A DNA stretch of 64,000 nt, taken from assembly GCF_900103455.1 (NCBI RefSeq), contig NZ_FNHI01000024.1:88872-152871 (forward strand). Reading direction: 5' to 3'. This DNA is from Streptomyces wuyuanensis. Its GTDB lineage: Bacteria; Actinomycetota; Actinomycetes; Streptomycetales; Streptomycetaceae. The notes beneath the pieces were generated by a model. The model searched no databases. It had not been told where the DNA came from and was given only the letters and a program-made list of their open reading frames with translations. A program made the position numbers and the translations under genes. This document shows, one piece after another, positions 49,298 through 58,132 of the stretch. Position 1 is the first letter of the stretch, and the number at the start of each line of letters is the position of its first letter.

Positions 49298-50047
49298 CCA
49301 GGCGACCGAATGGTGGTCCGGATCGTGCTGCCCGGTCTCTTCCGCGTACCTGGAGCAGGCGTCGGCCAGCGCCTCCAGCAACGTCAGCGGGTCCGGCAGC
49401 GGATGCCCGGGGCCACGCACCCAGGCGACGCCGAGGTCACCGGGGAGCCGCGAGGGCGGTACGAGGACGTAACTGCCGCGGCTGTGCCAGCGCAGGCCCG
49501 GATGCTCGTCCATCGTCTCGGGATGGCAGTCGAGTTCGCAGGGCCACCACTCGTCCTCGTCCTCGGGCGTGCCGCGGGTGGCGGTGAAGAACAGCATCCG
49601 CTCTTCCCCGGACTCCGCGACGGGTCCGACGTCCGTGCCGTCCGCGAGCAGCCGCTCGAGTGCGGCCCGGCCGGCCGCCAGTGGGACGTCGAGGACGTCG
49701 TGGACCATGCCGGTGGCGGTGATGAAGTTCGCCTCGGGCTGGTCTTCCGCCCAGCGCTCGACGGCGGCCGGATCGTGTGTGGACTGGGTCTGCCAGGCGA
49801 ACGAGACGGGGTGCCGGGCGGGGGTCGGACAGCCGATGCGCTCACAGGAGCAGCTGTACCCCGAGGGGTGCGCGGCGGGTGCGAGCGGCAGGCCCGCGGC
49901 GGCGGTGGCGAGGAGCTGGTCGAGGCGGTCCCGGGCGGCCGCGTCGCCGGCGTCCTCCCGTGAGCGGCGGCGCAGCCACTGCGGCAGCCGGTTCTCCCAG
50001 GAAAGCCTGCTCTCCGTGCCGCGGTAGCGGCCGTTACCGTCACCCAT
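49283..50047 (-). CDS. Bifunctional DNA primase/polymerase N-terminal-domain protein
   Basis: Protein of 254 residues resembling the prim-pol N-terminal domain family of Streptomyces. It contains YSCSCERIGCPTPARHP (a Cys cluster that could bind zinc), HDPAAVERWAEDQPEANFI and ATGMVHDVLDVP where the catalytic Asp pair normally sits. SRGSYVLVPPSR follows, matching the usual G-x-H/G-S-Y-V-L strand. No helicase domain follows, so a role in replication is uncertain. The D-x-D motif is altered (HDVLDV), so activity may be lost. ATG at 50047. Confidence 0.7.
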   Translation of the reverse strand: MGDGNGRYRGTESRLSWENRLPQWLRRRSREDAGDAAARDRLDQLLATAAAGLPLAPAAHPSGYSCSCERIGCPTPARHPVSFAWQTQSTHDPAAVERWAEDQPEANFITATGMVHDVLDVPLAAGRAALERLLADGTDVGPVAESGEERMLFFTATRGTPEDEDEWWPCELDCHPETMDEHPGLRWHSRGSYVLVPPSRLPGDLGVAWVRGPGHPLPDPLTLLEALADACSRYAEETGQHDPDHHSVAWPLSR

Positions 50048-50245
50048 CTATCCCCTCACATCTCCCTGCTCGCCCCGGCTCGCGCGGGTGGGGCCGCGCG
50101 TCGGCACTGCTGCCATCGTCCCACCATCGGACGCGCCGGGCGGCCGCACCCCCCGATCGAGTGGCCGAACCGCCGGTCAGGGGCGGGGGCGAAGCCGCCC
50201 GGGGCCGCGAGCGAAGCCGGTCGGAGGCGCGGGGAGCGGGGCCGG

Positions 50246-50851
50246 TCAGGGGCGGGGGGCGAGGCCGTGGAGGGCGTACTCGACGACCTTGTCGGCGTAG
50301 TCGTGAGTCAGGGGCAGGGTGCGCAGCAGCCAGCGGTGTGCCAGAGGGCCGACGAGCAGTTCCAGGGCGATGCGGGGATCGATGCCGGGGCTCGCCTGGC
50401 CGGCGTCCTGGGCGGCGCGCAGCCTGTGCACGTACAGCCGGAGCTGCGGTTCGAGGAGCTTCTCCACGAACTGGGCGGCGAGGGCGGGATCCACGACGCT
50501 CTCGGCGGCGAGGGCGCGCGCGGGGGCGTCGTAGACGGGGGAGTTGAGCTCGTCGACGGTGGCTCGCAGGACGAGCTTCAGGTCCTTCTCGAGGTCCCCG
50601 GTGTCGGGCAGCTCGTACTCGCCCTGCGCGGCCTGCTCGGCGACGTCGAGGAAGGCCTCCAGGAGGACGGCGGCCTTGGAGGGCCACCAGCGGTAGATGG
50701 TCTGCTTGCCGACGCCCGCGCGCGCGGCGATACCCTCGATCGTCGTACGCGCGTAGCCGACCTCTCCGACGAGCGCGAGGGCGGCGTCGTAGATGGCGCG
50801 GCGGGAGCGCTCGCTGCGGCGTGAGGAGACGGGCTTCCTGCTCTCTGGCAT
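50246..50851 (-). CDS. TetR-family regulator
   Basis: Repressor of 201 residues. The HTH domain is at residues about 14-60 (RRAIYDAALALVGEVGYARTT with IEGIAARAGVGKQTIYRWWPSK). The C-terminal part matches the TetR_C_16-type ligand domain (AQFVEKLLEPQLRLYVHRL). A perfect 16-bp palindrome lies 24 bp upstream of its start, between it and the divergent DDAH gene, so it probably represses itself and possibly that gene. Confidence 0.88.
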   Translation of the reverse strand: MPESRKPVSSRRSERSRRAIYDAALALVGEVGYARTTIEGIAARAGVGKQTIYRWWPSKAAVLLEAFLDVAEQAAQGEYELPDTGDLEKDLKLVLRATVDELNSPVYDAPARALAAESVVDPALAAQFVEKLLEPQLRLYVHRLRAAQDAGQASPGIDPRIALELLVGPLAHRWLLRTLPLTHDYADKVVEYALHGLAPRP

Positions 50852-50874
50852 GGGCTCAATCTAGCAACAATCGC

Positions 50875-50890
50875 GACGATACGTATCGTC
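50875..50890. promoter_or_regulatory. TetR operator palindrome
   Basis: Perfect palindrome GACGATACGTATCGTC in the divergent promoter region of the TetR gene (start 50851) and DDAH (start 50964). It has the size and centre spacing typical of TetR-family operators. Confidence 0.85.
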
Positions 50891-50963
50891 TTGTTTCACA
50901 TCAGGCGTACGTCTGATGAACCACCCGATCGGATCACTGCGCGAAAGCGCGCGAGGCCGCACC

Positions 50964-51827
50964 ATGGCCTCACGCACAACCGTGCGCCCAGTCGTCCGGG
51001 AGGAGCCCGCATTGCCTCGTGACGCCAGATCCCGCCGCTACCTCATGTGCCCACCCACGCACTTCGAGGTGACGTACTCCATCAACCCCTGGATGGACCC
51101 CGGGAAGCCCGTCGACCTGTCGCTGGCCATGACCCAGTGGGAGGTCCTGCGCGACCGCTACCGCGCCCTCGGCCACACCGTCGAGCTGCTGGAACCCCGT
51201 GAGGACCTGCCCGACATGGTCTTCGCCGCGAACGGCGCCACCGTCGTCGACGGCCGGGTGCTCGGCGCACGCTTCGCCTTCCCCGAGCGGGCCGCCGAGG
51301 CGGACGCCCACCTCGGATGGTTCCGCGCCCACGGCTTCACCGAGATCCACGAGCCGGCCCACATCAACGAGGGCGAGGGCGACTTCGCGGTGACCTCGAC
51401 GTACGTGCTGGCGGGCCGGGGCTTCCGGTCGAGCCCGCTGTCGCACGACGAGGCGCAGGAGTTCTTCGGGCGACCGGTGATCGGGCTCGATCTGGTCGAC
51501 CCGCGCTACTACCACCTGGACACCGCACTGTCGGTACTCGACGACGAGACCGGCGAGATCATGTACTACCCCGGCGCCTTCTCACCCGGCAGCCGGGCCG
51601 TCCTCGCCCGCCTCTTCCCCGACGCCCTCATCGCCCGCGAGGCGGACGCGGCGGCCTTCGGCCTCAACGCCGTGAGCGACGGACGCCACGTCCTGCTGCC
51701 GCAGGCGGCCCTGGGCCTGTTCGAACCCCTGCGTGCCCGGGGCTTCGAACCGATCGGGATGGACACGGGTGAGCTGCTGAAGGGTGGCGGCAGCGTGAAG
51801 TGCTGCACCCAGGAGCTGCGCGCCTGA
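50964..51827 (+). CDS. ddaH: Dimethylargininase (DDAH)
   Basis: Hydrolyses N-omega-methylated arginines to citrulline and methylamines. The protein has 287 residues in the pentein fold. Substrate and catalytic motifs are INEGEGDF (Glu/Asp), DPRYYHLDTALSVLD (His) and the C-terminal GGGSVKCCTQEL containing the nucleophilic Cys. Start uncertain: ATG at 50964 has a weak GAGG site, while TTG at 51012 has an excellent AGGAG 6 bp upstream and would remove 16 poorly conserved residues. ATG at 50916 is a third option. Divergent TetR gene and shared palindrome suggest induction by a ligand. Confidence 0.87.
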   Translation: MASRTTVRPVVREEPALPRDARSRRYLMCPPTHFEVTYSINPWMDPGKPVDLSLAMTQWEVLRDRYRALGHTVELLEPREDLPDMVFAANGATVVDGRVLGARFAFPERAAEADAHLGWFRAHGFTEIHEPAHINEGEGDFAVTSTYVLAGRGFRSSPLSHDEAQEFFGRPVIGLDLVDPRYYHLDTALSVLDDETGEIMYYPGAFSPGSRAVLARLFPDALIAREADAAAFGLNAVSDGRHVLLPQAALGLFEPLRARGFEPIGMDTGELLKGGGSVKCCTQELRA

Positions 51828-51837
51828 CCCAGAAGGC

Positions 51838-51857
51838 GGGGGCGGTCCGCCGCCCCC
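51838..51857 (+). terminator. Hairpin after ddaH
   Basis: GGGGGCGG-TCCG-CCGCCCCC, a perfect stem-loop 11 bp after the stop codon. Confidence 0.8.
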
Positions 51858-51900
51858 ACCTGCCCCGGCGGGACGTTGGTCGCGGGTGCCCGTGGCGGGT

Positions 51901-51978
51901 CGTCCACGGCGGGCGTGCACGGCGGTCGTCCACGGCGATCGTCCACGGAGAGCGTGCACGGCGGATGTCCGCGGCACG
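51901..51978. repeat. 13-bp degenerate tandem repeat, six units
   Basis: Six head-to-tail 13-bp units of the form CGTSCACGGCGNN (first unit CGTCCACGGCGGG), the last one diverged. They occupy the 231-bp gap between ddaH and the convergent Rsm22-like gene. No gene is supported in the gap. Confidence 0.8.
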
Positions 51979-52058
51979 CCTCACGGAGTGCCGGCGTCCG
52001 CGCCCCCGCGCACCCATGAAATGTCACGCGCCACACAGCACGCGGCACACGGCACGTG

Positions 52059-53048
52059 TCACGCGTCGTCCGCCTCGGGCGGCGGCCAGGCCGCGCCCCA
52101 GGACGTGTCGCGGGCCTCGCGGTAGAGCGGGCCGTGGCGTTTGGTGACCGTGTCGCGATGGAGGGTGCCGTCGGAGGAGCACAGGTCCAGCAGTACCTGG
52201 CCCTTGCGGATCTGGGGCTTGCGCGTCACGCGGGACGGCGCCGGGGTCGCGGGAGCCCGGGTGGCGGCGACGTAACCGAACTTCTCGTCCTCGTAGGGCA
52301 GCGACCCGCCCTTCACCCGCCGGTGGATCGACGACCGGCTCACCCGCGCCGCGAAATGGCACCAGTCCGAGCCCGGCACGATGGGGCACCGTTCACTGTG
52401 CGGGCACGGCGCCGCCACCCGCATCCCCGCCTCCACCAGCAGGTCGCGCGCCGCGATGATCCGCTCGTAACCGTCCGGCGTGCCCGGCTCCACGACCAGG
52501 ACCGTCTGCCCCGCCGCAGCGGCCTGGCGCACGACCGCCGCCCGGGTCGCCTCGTCGAGCTCCTTCAGCACGTAGGAGACCGTGATCAGGTCCGCCGGCT
52601 CCAGCCCCATCGACGCGCCGATCCGCGCCCGCTGCCACCGCGCGCCCCGCAGCGCCGGCGAATCGGCCGACTCCGCCAGCTCCCGGCCGAGCTCCAGCGC
52701 GGGCTCCGCCCAGTCCAGGACCGTGGTCCGGTGCTCCCCCTCCGGCCAGGCGTCGGCGACCGCCCAGGTCGCCGCGCCCGTACCGCCGCCGATGTCGGTG
52801 TGCGTCGCGGGCGTCCATCCGGGCGCCGCGGCACGGAACGCGCCGAGCGCGGACCGCACCGCCTCGAACGTCGCGGGCATCCGGTACGCGGCGTACGCGG
52901 CCACGTCCGCGCGGTCGCGCAGCACCGGCGCGTCGGTCGGAGTGTCCCCCCGGTAGCTGGCGATCAGGCGCTCCACAGCCTGTGCGGCGCGGCCCTGCGG
53001 CAGTCCGTCGAGAAGACCGGCGAGAGCGTCGGGGAGGGTCGTGTTCAC
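52059..53048 (-). CDS. Rsm22-like small ribosomal subunit methyltransferase
   Basis: S-adenosylmethionine-dependent methyltransferase of 329 residues. The SAM site is THTDIGGGTGAATWAV near residue 85, and VLDWAEPALELGREL follows. The Rsm22 hallmark cysteine/histidine cluster CPHSERCP...DWCHFAARVSRSSIHR is near residues 215-245. In mitochondria Rsm22/METTL17 is associated with small-subunit assembly and carries an iron-sulphur cluster on such Cys. A similar cluster here is an inference. ATG at 53048; convergent with ddaH. Confidence 0.85.
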   Translation of the reverse strand: MNTTLPDALAGLLDGLPQGRAAQAVERLIASYRGDTPTDAPVLRDRADVAAYAAYRMPATFEAVRSALGAFRAAAPGWTPATHTDIGGGTGAATWAVADAWPEGEHRTTVLDWAEPALELGRELAESADSPALRGARWQRARIGASMGLEPADLITVSYVLKELDEATRAAVVRQAAAAGQTVLVVEPGTPDGYERIIAARDLLVEAGMRVAAPCPHSERCPIVPGSDWCHFAARVSRSSIHRRVKGGSLPYEDEKFGYVAATRAPATPAPSRVTRKPQIRKGQVLLDLCSSDGTLHRDTVTKRHGPLYREARDTSWGAAWPPPEADDA

Positions 53049-53188
53049 CGGCGAATTCTAGGCATGCCTCCGCCCTCCGGGCCCGTGCGGAACCGGGACG
53101 GAACGAGGACACGACCGAACTACTTTGCGTACACGCTCAGTTGCTAATCTGACGGCCGTTGTACGAGGCAACGCTCATCGGGGGGACC

Positions 53189-54526
53189 ATGAGACAGAGG
53201 ATCGTGCGCATGGCCCTGGTGGCCGGCGTCGCCGTACTGGCCATGATCCTTCTGCTCGCCACCTGCGGCGGCGGAGGCGGGAAGGACGAGGGCCGCGGTG
53301 ACCGGCCGAAGCAGCCGGTGAAGCGCGGCTCCGGCCCGGCCACCAGACTCACCGTCCCCGCCGTCTACGACACCGCCAGGGGCTGGGAGGTGCCCGACGC
53401 CTCACCGGACCACGCGCTCGCCACCCGTTCCGGGCTCATCGCCTACCTGGAACGGGTGAGGGACGACCGTTTCCGTCTGCGCACGCTGTACACCGGCATC
53501 GGGCGCCCCGGCTGGTCGGGCGAGCCCTTCTCCCCGCTGGCCGGTCCGGAGAACTTCCCGCGGCTGCTGTCCGTCACCAAGGACGACCGGCAGTTCTTCG
53601 TCGTCTGGTCGTACGGCAAGACCGGCCGCGGCTCCCTCGACCCCTCGGGCTCCTTCGTCTCCCTCGACGTGTACGACGCCCTCGACGGCTCGCGGCAGCG
53701 GGTGGAGGTGCCGTGGACCGGCGCGCCGACGGTCTCCGGGACCGGGCCCGGCATCCTCGTCGGCGACGGCGGCGCCCGCAGCGCGGTCGTCGATCCCGAC
53801 AGCGGCGAGGTGTCCGTGGTTCCGCCCAAGGACCTGCGCCCCCCGAAGGGCTGCGGCACCTGCCGTCAGCTCACCGCGGTCCAGGGGCTGACGGCGAAGG
53901 GCCTGCTGGTCCGCGGGGCCCGGGAGTTCTGGGTGCGCGACGGCTGGTTCAGCCGCGACGTCGCCCCGCGCGGCGCGGACCGTGCGAACGGAATGCCGGT
54001 GTCCCTGGTGTCGGGGCGGCTGCTCGTGCGCTGGCAGAAGGCGAAGGGCACCAAGGCTGCCACCACCCGTGACCTCTGGGCCGTGCACGACGCCGCGTCC
54101 GGCAAGCCGCTCGTCACGGCCGAGTGCCACAAGCCGGCGATCGAGCCGGGGACCTACCCGCAGGCCGTGCTCTCCCCCGGTCTGCGCTATCTCGTCGCCG
54201 GGAACCTCGCCTTCGACCTGGATCAGCGCACCGGCCGCTGCTTCGAGGAACCGGACGGAACCCGTCCGCTGACACTGGCGACGGTCACGGACGCGGGTCT
54301 CGCCTACGGGGCGACCGACGCCCGCGGCCCGGCCGACGCGCTGTCCGGCGGAGGGGCGCCGCACGTCGTGGACCTGGCGACGGGCGTGCCCGAGCCGCTT
54401 CCCCCCAGTGTCCGGCTGCCCGCCGCGGAGGCGTCGGGCGTCGGCGTCTTCCGCTGGACGGACACCCGCGACCGGCTGCACCTGATCGGCTACGTCCGCA
54501 AGGACCGCCCCGCCGCGGCCCCCTGA
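53189..54526 (+). CDS. Lipoprotein with beta-propeller-like repeats
   Basis: Protein of 445 residues. The signal segment (about residues 6-22) ends in LLLATC, a plausible lipobox, followed by Gly/Lys/Asp-rich linker. The mature part has short beta strand-turn units with many W, D and G residues (GRPGWSGEPFSPLAG, TRDLWAVHDAASGKPL) suggestive of a beta-propeller. No family recognised. ATG at 53189 has GGGGGA upstream; an in-frame TTG-type start at 53159 would add 10 residues. Confidence 0.7.
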   Translation: MRQRIVRMALVAGVAVLAMILLLATCGGGGGKDEGRGDRPKQPVKRGSGPATRLTVPAVYDTARGWEVPDASPDHALATRSGLIAYLERVRDDRFRLRTLYTGIGRPGWSGEPFSPLAGPENFPRLLSVTKDDRQFFVVWSYGKTGRGSLDPSGSFVSLDVYDALDGSRQRVEVPWTGAPTVSGTGPGILVGDGGARSAVVDPDSGEVSVVPPKDLRPPKGCGTCRQLTAVQGLTAKGLLVRGAREFWVRDGWFSRDVAPRGADRANGMPVSLVSGRLLVRWQKAKGTKAATTRDLWAVHDAASGKPLVTAECHKPAIEPGTYPQAVLSPGLRYLVAGNLAFDLDQRTGRCFEEPDGTRPLTLATVTDAGLAYGATDARGPADALSGGGAPHVVDLATGVPEPLPPSVRLPAAEASGVGVFRWTDTRDRLHLIGYVRKDRPAAAP

Positions 54527-54549
54527 CTCCGCGGAGCGCCACCGCGCAA

Positions 54550-54641
54550 CGGACGGCCGGCGCCCCGCCCCGCCGGGACACGGACGGCCGGCGCCCCGCC
54601 CCCGCCGGGACGCGGACGGCTAGTGCCCCGCCCCGCCGCGC
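54550..54641. repeat. 31-bp tandem repeat overlapping MFS gene 3' end
   Basis: Three units starting CGGACGGC at 54550, 54581 and 54613 (31, 32 and about 29 bp). The third unit contains the stop codon (54620-54622) and last codons of the convergent Bcr/CflA gene. Confidence 0.8.
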
Positions 54642-56059
54642 TCCTCGTCGGCCGACGCCCGTACCGCCGGGTCCGGGCCCCGCCGCGCGTGCCACGGCCG
54701 GCAGAGCCCGAGGAAGCAGCCCAGCGCGCCCAGCGCGCACACCAGCTGGACGACGGCCATCGGCACCGCCGTCGCCTCGCCCGCGATCCCGACGAGCGGG
54801 GAGGCGATCGCCCCGACGAGGAAGGAGGACGTGCCGAGCAGCGCCGACGCCGACCCGGCGGCGTGCGGGGCGCGCATCAGGGCCTGGGCGTTCGTGTTCG
54901 GCAGGGTGACGCCCATCGCCGACATCAGGACGAAGAGCCCGGCGGCCACGGGGAGGAGTCCGGTCTCTCCGAAGACGCCGGCGGTGATCAGCAGCAGCGC
55001 GAGCGCCGCCAGCACGATCACGGCGAGGCCGAACCCCAGGGCCTTGTCCAGGCTGACCCGGCCCACCAGCAGCTTGCCGTTGATCTGGCCCACCGCCACC
55101 AGGCCGATCGAGTTGACGGCGAAGAGCAGACCGAACGTCTGCGGTGAGGCGCCGTAGAGGCTCTGGACCACGAACGGCGAGGCGGAGATGTAGGCGAAGA
55201 GCGCCGCGAAGGCGAGACCGCCCGCCAGCGTGTATCCGGTGAAGACCCGGTCGGCGGCCAGCGCGCGCATGGTGCGCAGGGCGTGGCCGACGCCGCCGCT
55301 GTGACGCCGCTCCGGGGGCAGCGTCTCGTGCAGCCACTTCGCCACGACGAGGGTGAGCAGCAGTCCGACGGCGGTGAGGACGTGGAAGACGCCGCGCCAG
55401 TCGGTGACCCGGAGGATCTGCGCGCCGATGAGCGGCGCCACGATCGGGGCCACTCCGGAGATCAGCATCAGCGTGGAGAAGAAGCGGGCCATCTCCACAC
55501 CGTCGTAGAGGTCGCGCACGACGGCCCGGGCGATGACGATCCCGGCCGCCCCCGCCAGGCCCTGGAGCAGCCGGAAGGCGATCAGCATCTCGGCGCCGGT
55601 CGCGAAGGCGCAGGCCGCGGTGGCCGCCACGTACACCGCCATGCCCGCCAGCAGCGGCCGGCGGCGGCCCCACCTGTCGCTCATCGGGCCGACGACGAGC
55701 TGTCCCAGCGCCATCCCGGCCAGGCAGGCGGTGAGGGTGAGCTGGACGGTCGCGGCCGGTGCGCGGAGTCCGACGGTGACCTCGGGGAGGGCCGGGAGGT
55801 ACATGTCCATGGAGAGCGGCGGGAGCGCGGTGAGGCCGCCGAGGACCAGGGTGACGAGCAGACCCGCCCGGCGCGCGGCCGTGACGGCGGCGGGTGGCAC
55901 GACCCGGGCCGAGGACGTGGCCGGGGGCGGGGGCGGGGGCGGAAACGGGGCAGAGGCCGAGGCGGAGGGCGGAGACGGGGCCGGGGCCGGGGCCGGAACC
56001 TGCCCGGAAGCGGAGGGGGATATGTGCTCTGGTGAGGTCGGGCCGCTCTCCGGCATCAA
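54620..56059 (-). CDS. Bcr/CflA-family drug exporter (MFS)
   Basis: Twelve-helix drug:H+ antiporter of 479 residues. LSMDMYLPALPEV in the first loop, GPMSDRWGRRRPLLAG (motif A) and RLLQGLAGAAGIVIARAVVRD (motif C region) identify the Bcr/CflA group. The first about 60 residues are an unusual cytoplasmic tail rich in Pro, Ala and Ser (APAPAPSPP, PPPPPPPATSS), encoded by GC-rich simple repeats, so the true start might be further in. Divergent from the Gfo/Idh fragment. Substrate unknown. Confidence 0.87.
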   Translation of the reverse strand: MMPESGPTSPEHISPSASGQVPAPAPAPSPPSASASAPFPPPPPPPATSSARVVPPAAVTAARRAGLLVTLVLGGLTALPPLSMDMYLPALPEVTVGLRAPAATVQLTLTACLAGMALGQLVVGPMSDRWGRRRPLLAGMAVYVAATAACAFATGAEMLIAFRLLQGLAGAAGIVIARAVVRDLYDGVEMARFFSTLMLISGVAPIVAPLIGAQILRVTDWRGVFHVLTAVGLLLTLVVAKWLHETLPPERRHSGGVGHALRTMRALAADRVFTGYTLAGGLAFAALFAYISASPFVVQSLYGASPQTFGLLFAVNSIGLVAVGQINGKLLVGRVSLDKALGFGLAVIVLAALALLLITAGVFGETGLLPVAAGLFVLMSAMGVTLPNTNAQALMRAPHAAGSASALLGTSSFLVGAIASPLVGIAGEATAVPMAVVQLVCALGALGCFLGLCRPWHARRGPDPAVRASADEERGGAGH

Positions 56060-56100
56060 CAGCTCCTGTTCTGTTCGTCGCCCCTATGCTCTCAGCTCGT

Positions 56101-56262
56101 CCTGGCAACGACCGGTACTCGCTCCGTCCCGAGGCCACCGAGGTGATGCGGTGCCTGCGGGCCGGCGAGACGGAGTCCCCGCTCGTACCGCTGGACGGCA
56201 CGCTCGCGGTGATGCGGACGCTCGACGCGGTGCGCGACCGGGTCGGCGTCCGCTACCCGCAG
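56101..56262 (+). pseudogene. Remnant: C-terminus of Gfo/Idh/MocA-type oxidoreductase
   Basis: A short frame reads PGNDRYSLRPEATEVMRCLR then AGETESPLVPLDGTLAVMR and TLDAVRDRVGVRYP, the usual C-terminal end of Gfo/Idh/MocA sugar dehydrogenases. The Rossmann domain and most of the second domain are absent. The upstream sequence in frame comes from the MFS promoter side. The frame continues without similarity to a stop at 56506. A deletion has left only about 54 codons. Confidence 0.7.
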
Positions 56263-56366
56263 GAAGCCGGGAACCCGGAGGGAGTCGGGTACCTCCCGGA
56301 TCAGGGGCGCGGCCCCGTCCCGGCCGGCGGCCCCGTCCCCCCCGCAGGACGAGGCCGCCACCCCGG

Positions 56367-57998
56367 TCACACCTGCTCGAGGCCCGGGTTGCCCGCCTCG
56401 GTGACGAAGGACGCGGCCGTGGAGACCGGCGCACCGGGCGTGGTCACCGCCGAGACCGTACGGAAGTCCGCTCGGGCCCGCTCGCTGGTGAGCGTGACCG
56501 TCACATAGCCGCGGCGGCCGTCGTAGAACCTCATGTGCGGGTTCGCCCGGGTCAGGTTGTCCCAGTTGGCGGGCTTCTCGGCACCGTCCTTGCCGCTGCT
56601 GACGGATGTGGCGACGAACTCCGTGCCGACTGTCCGCGAGGACGGGTCGTCGAAGTCCTCCTTCAGGTCGAACGCGTAGCCGACGTGGACGTCGCCGGTG
56701 AGCACGACGAGATTGTCGACGCCGGCGGCCTGGGCACCGTCGAGGATCCGCTGCCGGGAGGCGGGGTAGCCGTCCCAGGAGTCCATCGACAGCTTGAAGT
56801 CGGGCGTGGGGAGATTGCGCCGCCGGGCGAACGTGACCTGCTGCGGCACGACGTTCCAGACCGCGTCCGAGGCCCGCCAGCCGTCGAGCAGCCAGCGCTC
56901 CTGGGTCTCGCCCGTCATGGTGCGCGCCGGGTCCTCGGACTCGGGCCCGGGGGTCTGCCAGCCGTCGCCGTACGCCTGGTCGGAGCGGTACTGACGGGTG
57001 TCGAGGACGTCGAACTGGGCGAGCCGGCCGAACCGCAGCCGCCGGTAGAGCCGCATGTCCGGGCCGGCCGGCCGCTGGGGTCTGCGCAGCGGCTGGTTCT
57101 CCCAGTAGGCGCGGTACGCGGCGGCGCGGCGCAGCAGGAACTCCTCCGGCGGGACGTCGTTCTCGGGCGTCTCCCCCGCGTAGTTGTTCTCGGTCTCGTG
57201 GTCGTCCCAGGTGACGACGAAGGGGTGGGCGGCGTGCGCGGCGGCGAGGTCCGGGTCGCTGCGGTAGAGCGCGTAGCGCAGCCGGTAGTCCTCCAGGGTG
57301 ACGGTCTCGCGGTTGAAGTGGGCCGGCAGGCGCCTGTCGGTGTAGTTGCGGGCGCCGCCGACGGCGTTGACGGCGTACTCGTAGAGGTAGTCGCCGAGGT
57401 GGAAGACGGCATCCAGGTCCTCGTCGGCGAGGTGCCGGTACGCGGTGAAGTAGCCGTCGTGGTACGCCTGGCAGGAGACGGCGGCGAGCTTCAGATCGGA
57501 GATCCGGGCACCGGCGCGGGGCGCGGTGCGGGTGCGTCCGACGGGGCTGGTCCAGCGGCCCGCGCGGAAGCGGTAGTGGTAGACGCGGTCGGGGTCGAGT
57601 CCGGTGACGTCGACGTGGACGCTGTGGTCGAACTCGGGGTGGGCGGTGATGTGCCCGCGTCTGGCGACGCGGGTGAAGCGGGCGTCGTGGGCGACTTCCC
57701 AGCCGACCTGGACCCGGGCGCTGGGCAGCCCGCCGCCGGGCTCGTACGGGCGGGGTGCGAGCCGGGTCCACAGCAGTACGGAGCCGGGCAGCGGGTCGCC
57801 GGACGCCACGCCGAGGGTGAAGGGGTCCTCGGCGAGTTTCCCGGTGTCGAGTTCGGCGGCGGCCGCGGTGCCGGCCGCCGGCAGGTTCACTGCGAACGCG
57901 AGCGCGGCGGCTGCTCCGGTGGCGGTCAGGAAGCGGCGGCGACCCAAGTGCCGCGCGACGGCGCGAAGTTCGCGCGTGTGCCGGTGTGCGGTTGTCAT
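56367..57998 (-). CDS. phoD: Tat-exported alkaline phosphatase PhoD
   Basis: Secreted phosphodiesterase/phosphomonoesterase of 543 residues. The Tat signal has GRRRFLTATG and an AxA-like cleavage zone near residue 48. The PhoD core shows the conserved substrate/metal residues: AAVSCQAYHDGYFTAYR, FHLGDYLYEYA, VTWDDHETENNYAG, RRYRSDQ-like RQYRSDQAYGDGWQ, and LTGDVHVGYAFDL. The family uses Ca2+ and Fe3+ and is often under PhoP control. A ribosome site GGGGAGGG precedes the ATG. I see no convincing PHO box upstream, only one weak GTTCTCATCC element on the minus strand near 58095. Confidence 0.92.
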   Translation of the reverse strand: MTTAHRHTRELRAVARHLGRRRFLTATGAAAALAFAVNLPAAGTAAAAELDTGKLAEDPFTLGVASGDPLPGSVLLWTRLAPRPYEPGGGLPSARVQVGWEVAHDARFTRVARRGHITAHPEFDHSVHVDVTGLDPDRVYHYRFRAGRWTSPVGRTRTAPRAGARISDLKLAAVSCQAYHDGYFTAYRHLADEDLDAVFHLGDYLYEYAVNAVGGARNYTDRRLPAHFNRETVTLEDYRLRYALYRSDPDLAAAHAAHPFVVTWDDHETENNYAGETPENDVPPEEFLLRRAAAYRAYWENQPLRRPQRPAGPDMRLYRRLRFGRLAQFDVLDTRQYRSDQAYGDGWQTPGPESEDPARTMTGETQERWLLDGWRASDAVWNVVPQQVTFARRRNLPTPDFKLSMDSWDGYPASRQRILDGAQAAGVDNLVVLTGDVHVGYAFDLKEDFDDPSSRTVGTEFVATSVSSGKDGAEKPANWDNLTRANPHMRFYDGRRGYVTVTLTSERARADFRTVSAVTTPGAPVSTAASFVTEAGNPGLEQV

Positions 57999-58132
57999 CT
58001 GGCCCTCCCCTTGCGGACGTTGTCACTCCGCATTTGAGCCGGGCCCGGCATCCCTGGATTGTCCGGTACACAACATCCGTGTGTCGGGCGGATGAGAACC
58101 GTGGCGGCAGGTCTGCCGTACGCTGCGGCGCC

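Noticed and set aside
58020..58130. PHO box upstream of phoD
   Set aside because: Only one weak GTTCTCATCC element; no second GTTCACC-like repeat at 11-bp spacing.
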